A DNA stretch of 64,000 nt, from the NCBI GenBank assembly GCA_018806915.1, contig JAGKQI010000096.1, forward strand, positions 1,178,001-1,242,000. Reading direction: 5' to 3'. Numbering within the stretch: the first letter of the stretch is position 1; the number at the start of each line of letters is the position of its first letter. The translations under genes were made by a program, and so were the position numbers. This document shows, one piece after another, positions 13,001 through 23,400 of the stretch. The notes under the pieces are model-generated. The model did no database searches. It was not told where the DNA came from and was given only the letters and a program-made list of their open reading frames with translations. The stretch is from Phytophthora colocasiae (taxonomy: Eukaryota; Oomycota; Peronosporomycetes; Peronosporales; Peronosporaceae).

Positions 13001-14878
13001 GCGTAACGTCTGATGACCAAACGCAAGCATCGCATACACAGTAGTGCCCAATTTTCGTCATGTTCGATCGCAAGCTGATCCGAGAGATGCCAAGCCAATA
13101 CAACGGGCTCGGTGATCTCATATGTTGTTGCCATATCAGCCACTCGAGGAATAAGATACTCCACAAAGTAGCCATTTACCACGAGCTCTTCATGAATGGA
13201 AGGGTATTCAACATAGAACATTTCGTGATCCCAGCGTGGTAGTAATTCTCCAGATTGTTCGGTATCGTCTTCTGCCATGAGCTGTCGGTGTCGTTCGAGA
13301 GCTTCAATTTCACTTTGCAAGGCTTGTCGAAGTTCTACGCGCATCGAAGAGCGCCAGACAAGCTCTGGTCTTTCATGTGTCTGACGCACAGCCTCAATAA
13401 TTTCACGCCAATGTTCTCCTTTCTCACGAGCGTCTCCAAGCCATCGTTCAAAGGCACTCCCACCAAAATTCATTGCGTTATATGCCAATGCTACCACACG
13501 ATTTCGTTTCATATCTGTACTTCCATTAGGCGTCGAAGCATTCGGTGCTGCTATCGACGTGCGTCTGGGGTGTTGTTCAATCTCAAACGAAAAGTTCGGA
13601 AGCGTTCTGACACTGCGAGCAGCAACAGGAATCTTATGTATCATTGAAGAAGGTGATCCTCCAGTATGGCGGGGCATAAGCTCTACACGAGGTTTTGCTG
13701 GAATAAACAGATCCACTGGAAACACGCGGTAAATTGTTTTCTTCGAACGGGTATTGCCGGCACAAAACACCTCCACAAGATCCACACACATTTCGCGTAT
13801 TTCGAAGTCACCCCCAGTGTCTTTTGCATCCTCTGTCATCTCATCAGTATCTTCCTGTACTGCAGTTTCTAACGCATACAGCAACGCGCCATACTCTCTC
13901 GCAGCTTCTTGTAATTCGTGTACCTGATTTAGATCCACGATGCAAAATAATTCCTTCACCAACGCAACCGCAAGCCGCATGACCTGTCCGTTTCCATCTC
14001 TGCAATGACACAAGTCCAACAATGACACTCGAGTGTTCATCAGAGCTCCCACAGCCTCAGTGCATGTAACCATATCCGTTGCTACTCGTCTCTTCACTAG
14101 AGCTAGGTGGAATAGCTTCAGTACCCCTTCTAGCACAGCAAGAACACCTTCTTTCTGCCCCTTCTTCACCAGTGAAGTTCCGTACTGCACCAATAGCGAA
14201 CGTAACACTTCATAACCTCCAGCATCGCCAAAGTTTCTTTTATTTGCTGCCTCGCATCGCTCTGCAGTCTTGTCGCCAACTTCAAAGCCTGGACATGGCG
14301 ACATCATCAAGTGCAGCGTATCCAGCACCGGCAGCACAAGTCTAGGAGAAGGCCGGTATAAACACGTCAGAAATGGCTTCATAGAGCACTTGGCGCACAG
14401 CCTGTAGAGCTCTCGCCAACGAATGATGCGGCGAAAACTCGTGAGGATTAGCTCCGTCATATCACGCGAATTGTTACGCTGTGCCTGCTCCGTCTGGTCC
14501 TTTAGGAGGCCGTGCACTACGTCAAAGAGGCGACGTTCCTTCACATCAACACCTACGACACTGCTGATGAGATTGGGATCCACATCTACAGGTACTTGGA
14601 GCTGCTCAATGCAAAATGGTATACCAAAAACACGTGAGAGGTAAACTAAAAGGTAAACTAAAAGTTACATCGGTGTTTTGCCTCACCTCTAGCGGAAACA
14701 ATGCACAGAAGGTGCGTAGAACTTCCTCCAGCTCCGTATTGCTCACATTAGGACGGCGAAGTGCTAGAACATCGCGCAACGCGCTCTTCTGCTGCACGGA
14801 GCCAGCCTGCCCCATGTCGAGCTGCCGAGCCCGTCCTTCTTGGTATCCGCGTAAAACGTAAAGTGATCCACTATACAC
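10042..14878 (-). CDS. RME-8/GRV2 (DNAJC13-like) endosomal protein, N-terminus missing and no J domain seen
   Basis: Exons are 14878-14687, 14604-10774 and 10692-10042, with introns of 82 bp (GTGAGG...GAG, with a NAGNAG-like alternative acceptor three bases on) and 81 bp (GTAGGC...ACAG). Together they encode about 1557 residues. The family assignment rests on recurring RME-8/GRV2 blocks: HERPELVWRSSMRVELRQAL, WDHEMFYVEYPSIHEELVV, DLFIGNIFLRSYIEGDGDF and LIWTVSMRQRLQKC followed by a WNPEHF block, set in alpha-helical armadillo-like sequence. RME-8 normally recruits Hsc70 to endosomes through a central J domain. Here, where it should follow the DLFIGNIFLRSYIEG block, there is only a Ser/Pro linker (about 11700-11830), and no HPD triad is visible anywhere. 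The first visible exon begins at a splice acceptor (TTCTAG, AG at 14880-14879) with no convincing upstream exon before the protease gene; an internal ATG at 14815 is the only alternative start. It may be a 5'-truncated gene, a divergent paralogue, or have missed exons. Confidence 0.72.
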
Positions 14879-15188
14879 CTAGAACATCCAGTGAGGGTAT
14901 ACAAGTAATTGAATTTAAGAGGCTGGTTGGAATTGATACAATCTCGACATGGGTGAAATTATTTAATTAAAATAGAGATGATATTCAGTTTGAAAGTTTT
15001 GAAAATTTGCTCGAAATCAGGTGCAACATGGAACTAGTATAAGATACTACAGTATAAGACCAGCAACATGGACAAAATGCATTTGAGACGTATCCATAGG
15101 ATACTTACTCATTGATCATCACTCCCTACTTGAAGGACTGCTGCGTCACCTGATCGCTCTGGTGTGCCGAGTCCTCCGAGCCAGACGT
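14879..15188. other. Gene-free spacer upstream of truncated RME-8-like gene
   Basis: About 310 bp of AT-rich sequence. It holds the presumed splice acceptor of the RME-8-like gene at its left edge, but I see no upstream exon, start codon context or repeat. This is the expected place for the missing N-terminal coding sequence. Confidence 0.5.
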
Positions 15189-16784
15189 CTACGTTGAGGC
15201 CGAGTCGTCCTCAATTAAAGTCTTTGAGCCCTTAGTAGCCTTGGTGGACTTGGTCGCCTTCGTGGCGGGGACGCTGTCCTCGCTGCCACTATCCGACTCG
15301 CTGGCAAACAACCAGTCGATATCGTGGCTCCCCGCGGGGGTCTTCGTAGCCTTACCCTTGGTGGCACCCTTAACGAGGATAGGGTCCTCGCTGCCAGAGT
15401 CCGAATCACTGTCTGAGTCGCTGTCAAGCAGCCACGACAGGTCATCGCTGCCGGATTCCGAATCGTCGACTGTAACGTGAGTTTTGGTAGCCTTACCCTT
15501 GGTGGCACCCTTAACGAGGATGGGATCCTCACTACCGCTCTCCGAGTCACTGTCTAGCAACCACGACAGGTCGTCGCTGCCAGATTCCGAGTCATCATCA
15601 GCAACAGGGGCCTTGGTAGCCTTGCCCTTCGTAGCAAGAATGTCGATCTCTCCTGAGGCAGACTCAGATGATTTCTCGAGTGGCGTCTTAGTGCCACCCT
15701 CCACCTGAACAGTGTCTTCGCTACCGCTGGCAGACTCACTGTCAAGCAGTACACCACTGCCACTCTCGGCATTGCTACCATCCAACTCCAAAAACAGATC
15801 GGTGGAGCCACTGTCCGAGGAGTTCTTAAGCATATCCAGCAAAGCGTCAATGTCGATGCTGCCGCTACCTTCAAGCAACCAAGACCAATCGTCGCTACCA
15901 GATGAGGCTTCCATAACGAGCTCAGATGACGTGCCGTTAGGAGAGAATTTGCTGCCATCACCGCCACCCAGAATGTCCTCAATGTAGTCCATCACGTACG
16001 TTAGACGAGTGTAGATACCTGCCTGCTCGCCGCACTTACTTCCCCAGCTCACACAGCCAATAAGGATGTTGCCGTTAACAAGAAGCGGGCCTCCAGAGTC
16101 TCCGTTACATGTGTCCTTGCCATTGCCGGTTCCAGCACACAGCATACCGTCTGTAACACGGTCGACGTACTTCTTAAATTTGCCACACTGTGTGTTCGAA
16201 ATGACGGGAATGGTGAGCTTCTCTAGCTTCGGACTCTGCATACCGGAGCTATCCTCAGTCCTTCCCCAGCCATAGACTGTAGCCTTTTGGCCCACCTTGT
16301 TGTCGGAGCCGTCAGTAGCACACAATTTGGCTGTTTTGCGCTTGATGGGCTTCTCCAGCTTGAGCAGGCCAACATCGTATAGGTGCTCCTTCTTCTTGTA
16401 CAGGGGGTGACGGAATCCTTGAATGATGTCATACTTGGTGGCTTCGTCCGAGCCCGAGCCCGAGCCAGTGCTATCGTTTGTGTCAAACGTGGCGACGATT
16501 TTCATTGAGTCGGTTTTAATGCAGTGACCCGCCGTAAGGATGTACTGCGGAGCAATGAGAGTGCCGGCGCAAAAGGTCTCATCTAGGAACGGGTCGCGAA
16601 GACTGGCGAGGAACGGGACCCTGTCGATATCTGCCTCAGAACCACCGAAAATACGGCTTTCTTCGTCAACGGTCAAGCCCGTGTCCTCCACGTTCTTGGA
16701 AACATCGTTAAATGAGTAACCATGCACAAAAGTCGACAACGAGCACAGTGCTGCGACGAACGCGCAAGTCTGTGCAATCTTCAT
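15189..16784 (-). CDS. Secreted trypsin-like serine protease (S1) with Ser/Asp/Gly-rich repeat tail (cluster member A)
   Basis: 531 residues. A signal peptide (residues 1-22, ending VHG) precedes a short propeptide and the activation site ESR|IFGG (residue 45). The S1 domain has all catalytic residues: His87 (TAGHC), Asp137 (YDVGLLKL), Ser230 (NGDSGGP). Asp224 at the base of the S1 pocket predicts cleavage after Lys/Arg. The tail (about 275-531) is acidic and repetitive: a 43-47 residue unit containing DDLSWLLDSDSESGSEDP and VKGATKGKATKT recurs about three times. The S1 domain is clearly related to the four other cluster members, and the family includes oomycete glucanase-inhibitor proteins, but an intact triad argues for an active enzyme. 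Start choice: the ATG at 16784 begins a perfect signal peptide and lies about 60-75 bp below an initiator-like element. An LTR retrotransposon lies about 450 bp upstream. Confidence 0.92.
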   Translation of the reverse strand: MKIAQTCAFVAALCSLSTFVHGYSFNDVSKNVEDTGLTVDEESRIFGGSEADIDRVPFLASLRDPFLDETFCAGTLIAPQYILTAGHCIKTDSMKIVATFDTNDSTGSGSGSDEATKYDIIQGFRHPLYKKKEHLYDVGLLKLEKPIKRKTAKLCATDGSDNKVGQKATVYGWGRTEDSSGMQSPKLEKLTIPVISNTQCGKFKKYVDRVTDGMLCAGTGNGKDTCNGDSGGPLLVNGNILIGCVSWGSKCGEQAGIYTRLTYVMDYIEDILGGGDGSKFSPNGTSSELVMEASSGSDDWSWLLEGSGSIDIDALLDMLKNSSDSGSTDLFLELDGSNAESGSGVLLDSESASGSEDTVQVEGGTKTPLEKSSESASGEIDILATKGKATKAPVADDDSESGSDDLSWLLDSDSESGSEDPILVKGATKGKATKTHVTVDDSESGSDDLSWLLDSDSDSDSDSGSEDPILVKGATKGKATKTPAGSHDIDWLFASESDSGSEDSVPATKATKSTKATKGSKTLIEDDSAST

Positions 16785-16841
16785 CCTTTTTAGCTTGTTG
16801 AGGCGCTACCGTACCACTTGAACGGTGTGATGGTCCGGCGT

Positions 16842-16860
16842 GGGGAAAGCCAAAATGACC
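16842..16860 (-). promoter_or_regulatory. Oomycete-type Inr + flanking element, gene A
   Basis: On the minus strand this reads GGTCATTTTGGCTTTCCCC. It is an initiator-like TCATTTT directly followed by GCTTTC. The same compound motif lies a short distance upstream of the start codon of all five protease genes, which supports it as the core promoter and transcription start. Confidence 0.5.
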
Positions 16861-17232
16861 AGATTGGGCTGTGCCAGCATTTCGTCCGAGATTCCATACG
16901 TTCCAAACCGCATTTTCGGACAGGCTGGAAGTCTAAAGTGCTGTGGTGCTAGCCAATATAACCATTTCCATTCGTGGAAACCTGTAGATGGGGACCATAT
17001 GCGTGACCCGTAAACTGCTACACGCCACCAGCTACGATGCAGTCAAAGCCCATGCAAATGCAAGGGAACAGCAGGCAAGGCTGGTGATGTTTCATTGCAT
17101 CGCAGGAAAAACAAAAGATGGGAAAGCTACAAACTGCACAGCAGTGTCGGACACTGTCCGGTTACCACAGGTTGAAGGCACCTAAAATGGCATTCCACAC
17201 GGATGTACTCTGGCACAGAGTACATGTACTAG
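16861..17232. other. Gene-free spacer; retrotransposon target flank
   Basis: I see no gene. It ends in TACATGTA (17221-17228) and the CTAG target-site copy (17229-17232) of the LTR retrotransposon. Confidence 0.5.
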
Positions 17233-18051
17233 TGTAACAGGTTGGTACCCGAAACGGGCCAAAGCTGTGAACGGGCAGCTCAGCGACTGCTGGAAGTGGA
17301 GCAACGGGATCTTCAACCTGGATCAGGGTTAGATCCACGATCGTGCTTGAAGCTGTCTACGGAAGTGGCACTGACTACGATGGAAGTGCCCATAGGAGAG
17401 ACTGTATTGGTTGACGGCACGGGGCACGTCGAAGTGCGATCTTTGAGGGACGTGTGATACGCGAAGACGGACGGGAGGCACGATGAACGAGCAGTCAGTT
17501 GCGAATTCGCCGAGTGGAGCTCGGTTTGGAATTCGACGAGTGAGGCGCACTTCGTAGACACGGAGTGGCGTCAAAGCGACCAAGGGGTCGTACGAGAGAG
17601 AGAGAGAGAGAGAGAGGGAGTGAAAGGGCGACGGGCTGAGGAGGAACTTTGAGCGCCACGGGAGGAGGACTATCGGGTTTCCAAGCGGCGACGAACGTGG
17701 CAGCCAGAAGTGGGCCACGAGAAGACGACTCACCTGGTACGGCCTGGAACGGGAGTCGCGGGACTTGGAGGACGAGCAGTTAGTACTGTCGTGAGCGCAG
17801 GAGGACCAACGAAGGCCGGCGTCTACGAGAGACGAACGAAGGAACGAAAGACGAAAGTAGAAGTCTATTAGGCTTTTAATATAAATAGGTGCGTTCGTGC
17901 TGCAGCATCGAACAAACCGGCGCGGTGAACCGAGCCAACAGGAGTGTACGAAGTTGAAGTGTGCTCTTTAGCACCCGATCCTTGGATATTCCACCCGGCG
18001 CAGCACCAGCTATTCGACCCGCTGGTGGGCAGTGAGACTAAACCCATTACA
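17233..18051 (+). repeat. 5' LTR (819 bp)
   Basis: Begins TGTAACAGG, ends CCATTACA. Identical to the 3' LTR outside the GA tract, which here is only about 23 bases (17594-17616). It contains a TATAAATA box and an open frame of about 70 codons near its start (17242-17457). Confidence 0.95.
17880..17887 (+). promoter_or_regulatory. LTR TATA box
   Basis: TATAAATA within the LTR, the likely Pol II promoter of the retroelement transcript. The identical copy in the 3' LTR is at 26858-26865 and could drive transcription rightward, antisense to protease gene B. Confidence 0.55.
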
Positions 18052-20495
18052 TGGTGGTCATACAGGGGCTTGTCTCACTGCAACAACGGCGACTACGGGA
18101 TTCAACGCGAGTAATGACGAAGAAATCAAAGGAAACGGCCCGAAAGAGGTCTACGAGGAAGCAGGTGTCGACGCGATCTGGAAGCACGAGACGAAGGAGT
18201 TCTCAGGGTCGTCAAGAAACGAGTGATGCAGTGCCAGGTGCTACCCGAAGCAGCAGCGACGAAGCCACGATTAGCCCCGAAGAGTATGAAGATAAGCGGG
18301 CTCCGTCAGCAAGAGAAGTCAATGAGTCCATGATGTTGACAAGGAGTCAAGCACGCAGCGAGTGGGAAGAAGCTGAACGATTTCTCGCCAGAGCAGCGAA
18401 CGGGGAGGACCCGGAATTTGGAAGCAGTAAGGACCTGGTGGATGCTGTGCTTGGACAACTAGCGAGGCCCACCGAGAACCGTCAAGTTCGGGACGAACGG
18501 CGGGAACCAGCATCAGACGATGGGAGACAACGGCGAAGTGAGCAGCGCGACGTGGAGAGGAATGATGATGACGCAGAGGAAGTGAACGAGAGAGTACTTG
18601 AACGAGTCGTGGAACCTGAGCCTGGAAATCTACCTCCCGAACAAGACCTTGGTGAAGATGCACCAGCACCACGGGCACCTGCGGAAAGGGATGCCATGGC
18701 AGCAGAACTCCAAGAGCTCAGAGAAGAAGTTCGGCAGCTGAGACTGCGCCGCAATGAAGATCCACCACGTAGACAGCAACGAGCTGAACAGGGTGACGGT
18801 CGCGAGTCTCGAGGATTCCGGGATCGGCACCAGCAAGCCCTGCGAAGGGATAACGATGAGCGAGAGCCCAGCGTTGGACGACGACAGCCGCCAGACCGCG
18901 AACGAAGAGGAAGGTCACGAGATCGACAAAGGACGCCACCGAGACGCCGTGCCGAACATCGACGACGTGGACAACCAGGAGGAGATGGTTACCCATCTTC
19001 TTCCAGCAGTAGTGACGGCTCCGATGATCGAGGACCCCGACGGTATGGACAACCGCACGAACGAAGCAGTAGTTCAGAGAGTTCAAGCAGTGGTTCGAGC
19101 TGGCAAGAACCTGCACGACATCGACGTCCACCACGAGAGCGACGGGAGCCACGGAGAAGACAACAGCATCAGGAACAGCGAAGGTCACCGGGGCGACACG
19201 GAAGGCAACGGGGCCGCCGTCGTGAACCAACACGCCGAGGAAACGTGAAGAACCTGGAACTGCCGACGTTTACGCCAACGAGTGGAGCCTCAGTATCAAC
19301 TTGGACAGACCGAATCGACTTGGCACTCCAAGGAGCTCGTGAGTCGGGACGCGGGGAATGGAGCGATCATGCTCTTTACTTCATCTTGGGCAACAAGCTG
19401 ATGGCGGAAGCTGCAAGTTGGCGGGTGGACTTTAATCGAAGACTGAATGATCCGGAACGGACGTGGACGCACTTGAAGCAGGCCCTGCTACGACGGTATG
19501 GACCTAAGGAAGACATCTCGTTAGCCGAGTACCGAGTGAATACGCGGTCACGTGGTGTAAAAGAGTCCCATGCGGATTACGCAGCGGCGCTCCGAAAGGC
19601 AGCAGGAAGAAGTCGAGTCAGTGAACGCGTGCTGATGGCGCAGTTCTACCGTGGGATGGACAAAACCACACGGCAGTTGGTCAAGCAGCAGGAACCTGAA
19701 AACTTGGAGGAAGCGGTAATCAAGGCGACCGAGATAGATGATCCGATGGAAAGTCTAGCACCGATGGCGTCGACTGCCGAGAAAGGTTCGGGGACGGCAG
19801 CAGCGGCAGGGACGAACGCAACAGATGAAGTGACGGCTCGTACAGTGACCTTGCCTGGCGTTGGAAGCGTGTATGTCTCAGTCGCGGGAGTGACGGAAGG
19901 AATCAAGAATTACGCGGCGGTGGACCCGGATGGCCTCGTCCTCTATACCAATCCGAAGGGGGCCTGGAACATTATCACGGGGAAATACGAGCTTCCTGCT
20001 GGACGCACATGGAACTCCCGGTACTGGGCGGAACCTAGTCAGAAGCGAACGAAGTCGAAGAAGGCAGACCCCAAACGGACCACCCAGAAGAAGAAAGCTC
20101 GCCGCCAGGAGGAGTCAACTGATGAGGACGACGAAGAAGAACCCAAGCCACGTAAGAAGGCGAAGCCCAAGCGTACAGTCGAATCCAGCGACGATGAACG
20201 TGACGCGAAACCCCAGAAGAAGCTGAAGGCAGCAGTCCGACAAGTGTTAGCTGAACAAATTCGAGGACGGCAAGGCAGTGCGAAGAGCACGGACGGCAAT
20301 CGATGCTTCATCTGCGGCCAGGATGGCCATTGGGCGCAGCATTGCACCACGGGACCCAAGTGCTACGCGTGCAACAAATTTGGTCATTTCGCCCGGGACT
20401 GTACGGACACTGCAGCCAAGTCCAAGAATGACAAGTACCTGGCCAAGCGTGAGGAAGAGCGCAAGAGTCCGGAAAACGGGGGTCGGACGTCATAG
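18051..20495 (+). CDS. gag: Retrotransposon Gag polyprotein
   Basis: 814 residues; the ATG overlaps the last base of the 5' LTR. An extended Arg/Ser/Glu/Pro-rich, largely disordered first half (about residues 20-395) precedes a helical Retrotrans_gag core (about 405-570, including [13 protein letters not shown] and [13 protein letters not shown]). Then comes a Lys-rich linker and two CCHC zinc knuckles: [14 protein letters not shown] (about 752) and [14 protein letters not shown] (about 771). Gag packages element RNA in cytoplasmic particles. It ends in TAG at 20493-20495. pol lies in the -1 frame and is already open upstream of this stop, so Pol is probably made by -1 frameshifting, but I found no canonical slippery heptamer at the overlap. 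This ORF is intact. Confidence 0.88.
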   Translation: MVVIQGLVSLQQRRLRDSTRVMTKKSKETARKRSTRKQVSTRSGSTRRRSSQGRQETSDAVPGATRSSSDEATISPEEYEDKRAPSAREVNESMMLTRSQARSEWEEAERFLARAANGEDPEFGSSKDLVDAVLGQLARPTENRQVRDERREPASDDGRQRRSEQRDVERNDDDAEEVNERVLERVVEPEPGNLPPEQDLGEDAPAPRAPAERDAMAAELQELREEVRQLRLRRNEDPPRRQQRAEQGDGRESRGFRDRHQQALRRDNDEREPSVGRRQPPDRERRGRSRDRQRTPPRRRAEHRRRGQPGGDGYPSSSSSSDGSDDRGPRRYGQPHERSSSSESSSSGSSWQEPARHRRPPRERREPRRRQQHQEQRRSPGRHGRQRGRRREPTRRGNVKNLELPTFTPTSGASVSTWTDRIDLALQGARESGRGEWSDHALYFILGNKLMAEAASWRVDFNRRLNDPERTWTHLKQALLRRYGPKEDISLAEYRVNTRSRGVKESHADYAAALRKAAGRSRVSERVLMAQFYRGMDKTTRQLVKQQEPENLEEAVIKATEIDDPMESLAPMASTAEKGSGTAAAAGTNATDEVTARTVTLPGVGSVYVSVAGVTEGIKNYAAVDPDGLVLYTNPKGAWNIITGKYELPAGRTWNSRYWAEPSQKRTKSKKADPKRTTQKKKARRQEESTDEDDEEEPKPRKKAKPKRTVESSDDERDAKPQKKLKAAVRQVLAEQIRGRQGSAKSTDGNRCFICGQDGHWAQHCTTGPKCYACNKFGHFARDCTDTAAKSKNDKYLAKREEERKSPENGGRTS
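18052..18070 (+). other. Primer binding site
   Basis: TGGTGGTCATACAGGGGCT starts immediately after the LTR. TGG pairs with the CCA end of a tRNA, as expected for a minus-strand primer site. I could not assign the tRNA. Confidence 0.55.
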
Positions 20496-23400
20496 GGGGA
20501 GTATGGCGTCTACGAAGTGTCCAGTATCCCCGACGAGTAGCCAATACGGTCAAGGAACCAGAAGTACCAGCAACCGTGAATGCTGCAGCCGGACTACACG
20601 AGAAGGTGAACCGAATTGAGAAGACGAAGAGTGACGATAATGATGTAAGTGACGAGAAGAAACACGATGACGGGAATGCAAGTGACGATAGAGGCGACGA
20701 GATACGACGAGTGGTGCGAGTGCTGCTGAAAGATGCGGCAGAAGAAGACACTGAACGTGCAACAAGGTGCGTAGCGACTGTACGACCAACAGTGGCTTCG
20801 GTACGTTTTGCACGAGCGCGACGAGAAGATGAAGAACGAGAGCTTCGAGTTATCCAGCGTCGCTACAGTGGAAAGAAGGTCGGAGCTGGAGGGGGCGCGC
20901 GTGAAGCCTCAACGGACGAAGTGCGAGATGTTCCTGATTATGGAGCAATAGGCAACGGTGGAGACTCCCAGCCGAACGAAGTGGAGCGGGTAGTGACATC
21001 AACGGCGCAGGAAAGGGAGGTCCAGAAAACGCTGACTGAAGTGGAGGAAGCTACAACCCAGGATGATACTGTGGTACTGAAGGAGGTCCTGCCAAACGCG
21101 GTAAGCGACGAGGAACCAGAGATTCAGGTAGTAAATGCCGAAACCACACCGAAGGATGATGGCAGCGACGGTGGCGGTGTCATGGATACACGGTGCGCTA
21201 GGCGCAGAGCTCGGAAGGCGGCCAAACGACTGAAAGCCAAGGCGTATTTGGCTCGAAAACGACAAAATGCCCGAGTAACGGCTGAGGAACGAGCAGCTGC
21301 GGCTGTTGCCCTGCAATTGAAACGACGTGACGAAGCTGACGATGCCTGGGAGGAATTGCAGCGACGCAAGCAACGACGACGCTTGAACGAGACGGACGGT
21401 GTACGAGTACAGCAAGATGCAGGAATCGGACGCGTGAGTCTGGTGAAGAAACAGCGCTCGGCAACCACCTCGACAGCGAAGAATGACGGAGTTACTGTGG
21501 AATATGTTGGGGCAGACGACGGTCTACCGACCGCTTTTATGAATGTCAACGGTGAAAGGAGACGCGTGAAGCTGGATAGCGGGGCACGTTATACGATAGC
21601 TGGGACGGACTAGATGGCCCACGGCGACAGAGTGTCGGTGAACGCCCCAGTTGACTATGTGGAAGGCATAGGTGGCTTTTTACTTGACGTGGTAAGAGTG
21701 TGGCGCTTCACTTTCCTGACGGTGTTCGGTGAAGAGTTGACGATCGATGCGTGCGTGGTATCTGGATGTGACGATGAGTTCTTACTGGGAGTTGACTTCA
21801 TGCAGACGAAAGGTGCCACCATGGACTTCGAGAAGCAGGAGATTCGCTATGCTGACGCAGGACGAGCAGTGGTGATACCCTTCAGGACGTACGATACTGA
21901 AAATGGAGCCAAGATTGCTGCAGTACGCATGGTGTTGACGACGGAGCTGAGTGGCAATGCAGTGACGCCGGTACAAGTTTCAGTGACGGCAAATGATGGA
22001 GAACGGGGGCTGTTCATACCCACCAGGAAGGCAGGATCCGTATTATTGGCAGCAACAGTGACGACGGCACGAAACGGACGAGCGTGGGTCCCTGCTGTCA
22101 ATACCAATGTGAAATCCGCGAAGATTCCGAACAAGAAGGAGCTTGGAACATGGATACCCTTGGACGATGACATGGAAATCTTGACAATGAGCGGCCAGTT
22201 GGATACCGGACGAGTAAAGGATTGGGTAGACAAGTTGGGCGATAGCAAGACACCTCTACCTGATGAGTCGGAAGTGGACATCGGAAGTAACGACCCGGAA
22301 ACCCGTGAACTAGTGGTGAAGCTATTGAGAGTGTATCGTTCACTGACAGCGAATACTGGTGAATGTCCTCCAGCAACGACGTTGAATGTGACTCACCACA
22401 TCGATACCGGTGAAGCCTCTCCAATAATGTTGAAACGACGGCGTCAAGCTCAGACGGACGACAGTATCATCGAGAGCAATGTTGAGTAGATGTTGAAGTC
22501 GGGTGTCATTGAAGAAGGCAACGGTGGATGGGGATTTCCTGTTGTTCTGGTACGCAAGAAAGATAGCGAAGTACGATTTTGTGTGGATTATAGGGCGCTC
22601 AACAAGGTTACGAAGAAGGACGTTTACCCTCTACCTCGAATAGATGAAACGTTGGAAGCCTTGGGAGGTGCTTTATTGTTTACTACGTTAGATTTGCGTG
22701 CTGGGTATTGGCAAATTCTTGTAGCACCAGAAGATCGCGACAAAACGGCGTTCACGACGAAGAAGGGGTTACATCGATTTGTGCGGATGCCCTTCGGACT
22801 CACTAACGCTCCTTCTACATTCCAGAGGCTGATGAACGGGGTGCTGAGAGGACTCACTTGGACTACATGCCTGGTGTACTTGGACGACATAGTGATATTT
22901 ACGCGCGGAGGAATTGAGCGACACATTGTTGAGTTGGCGACGGTACTCGAACGTTTGCAACGTGCAGGATTGACCCTCAAACTCAAGAAATGCAAGTTTG
23001 CGACAAAGACAATGGAGTATCTAGGACATGAACTTAGTAGTGACGGGGTACGGCCTTTGGACCGACTGGTGAGTGCAGTACGTGAGTTTCCGACACCGAA
23101 CGATGCTGTAGAAGCCAAGAGGTTTGTTCATCTAGCAGGCTACTACCGACGATTTGTGAACGGCTTTGGCTCGCTTATGGCACCTGTAACGAAGTTACTG
23201 AGGAAAGGAGTAGCATGGGAATGGGGCAGTGCACAAGTTGAAGCTTTCGAGAAAGTGAAGGCCATTCTAACTGCGAAACCACTGTTGATCTACCCGGATT
23301 TTAGGCTTCCCTTTCGTGTGGTGACCGACGTAAGTAAAGTGGGGCTGGGAGCGTGTCTGATGCAGGACAAAGGTGACGGGTGGCAACCTGTAGCATTCGC

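Noticed and set aside
18754..19248. Second open frame (164 codons) inside gag
   Set aside because: It overlaps the Arg/Ser-rich Gag region in another frame, as expected from biased composition. No features seen.
20400..20600. Programmed -1 frameshift signal between gag and pol
   Set aside because: The -1 frame relation is real, but I found no canonical slippery heptamer with a following stem, so no site is annotated.
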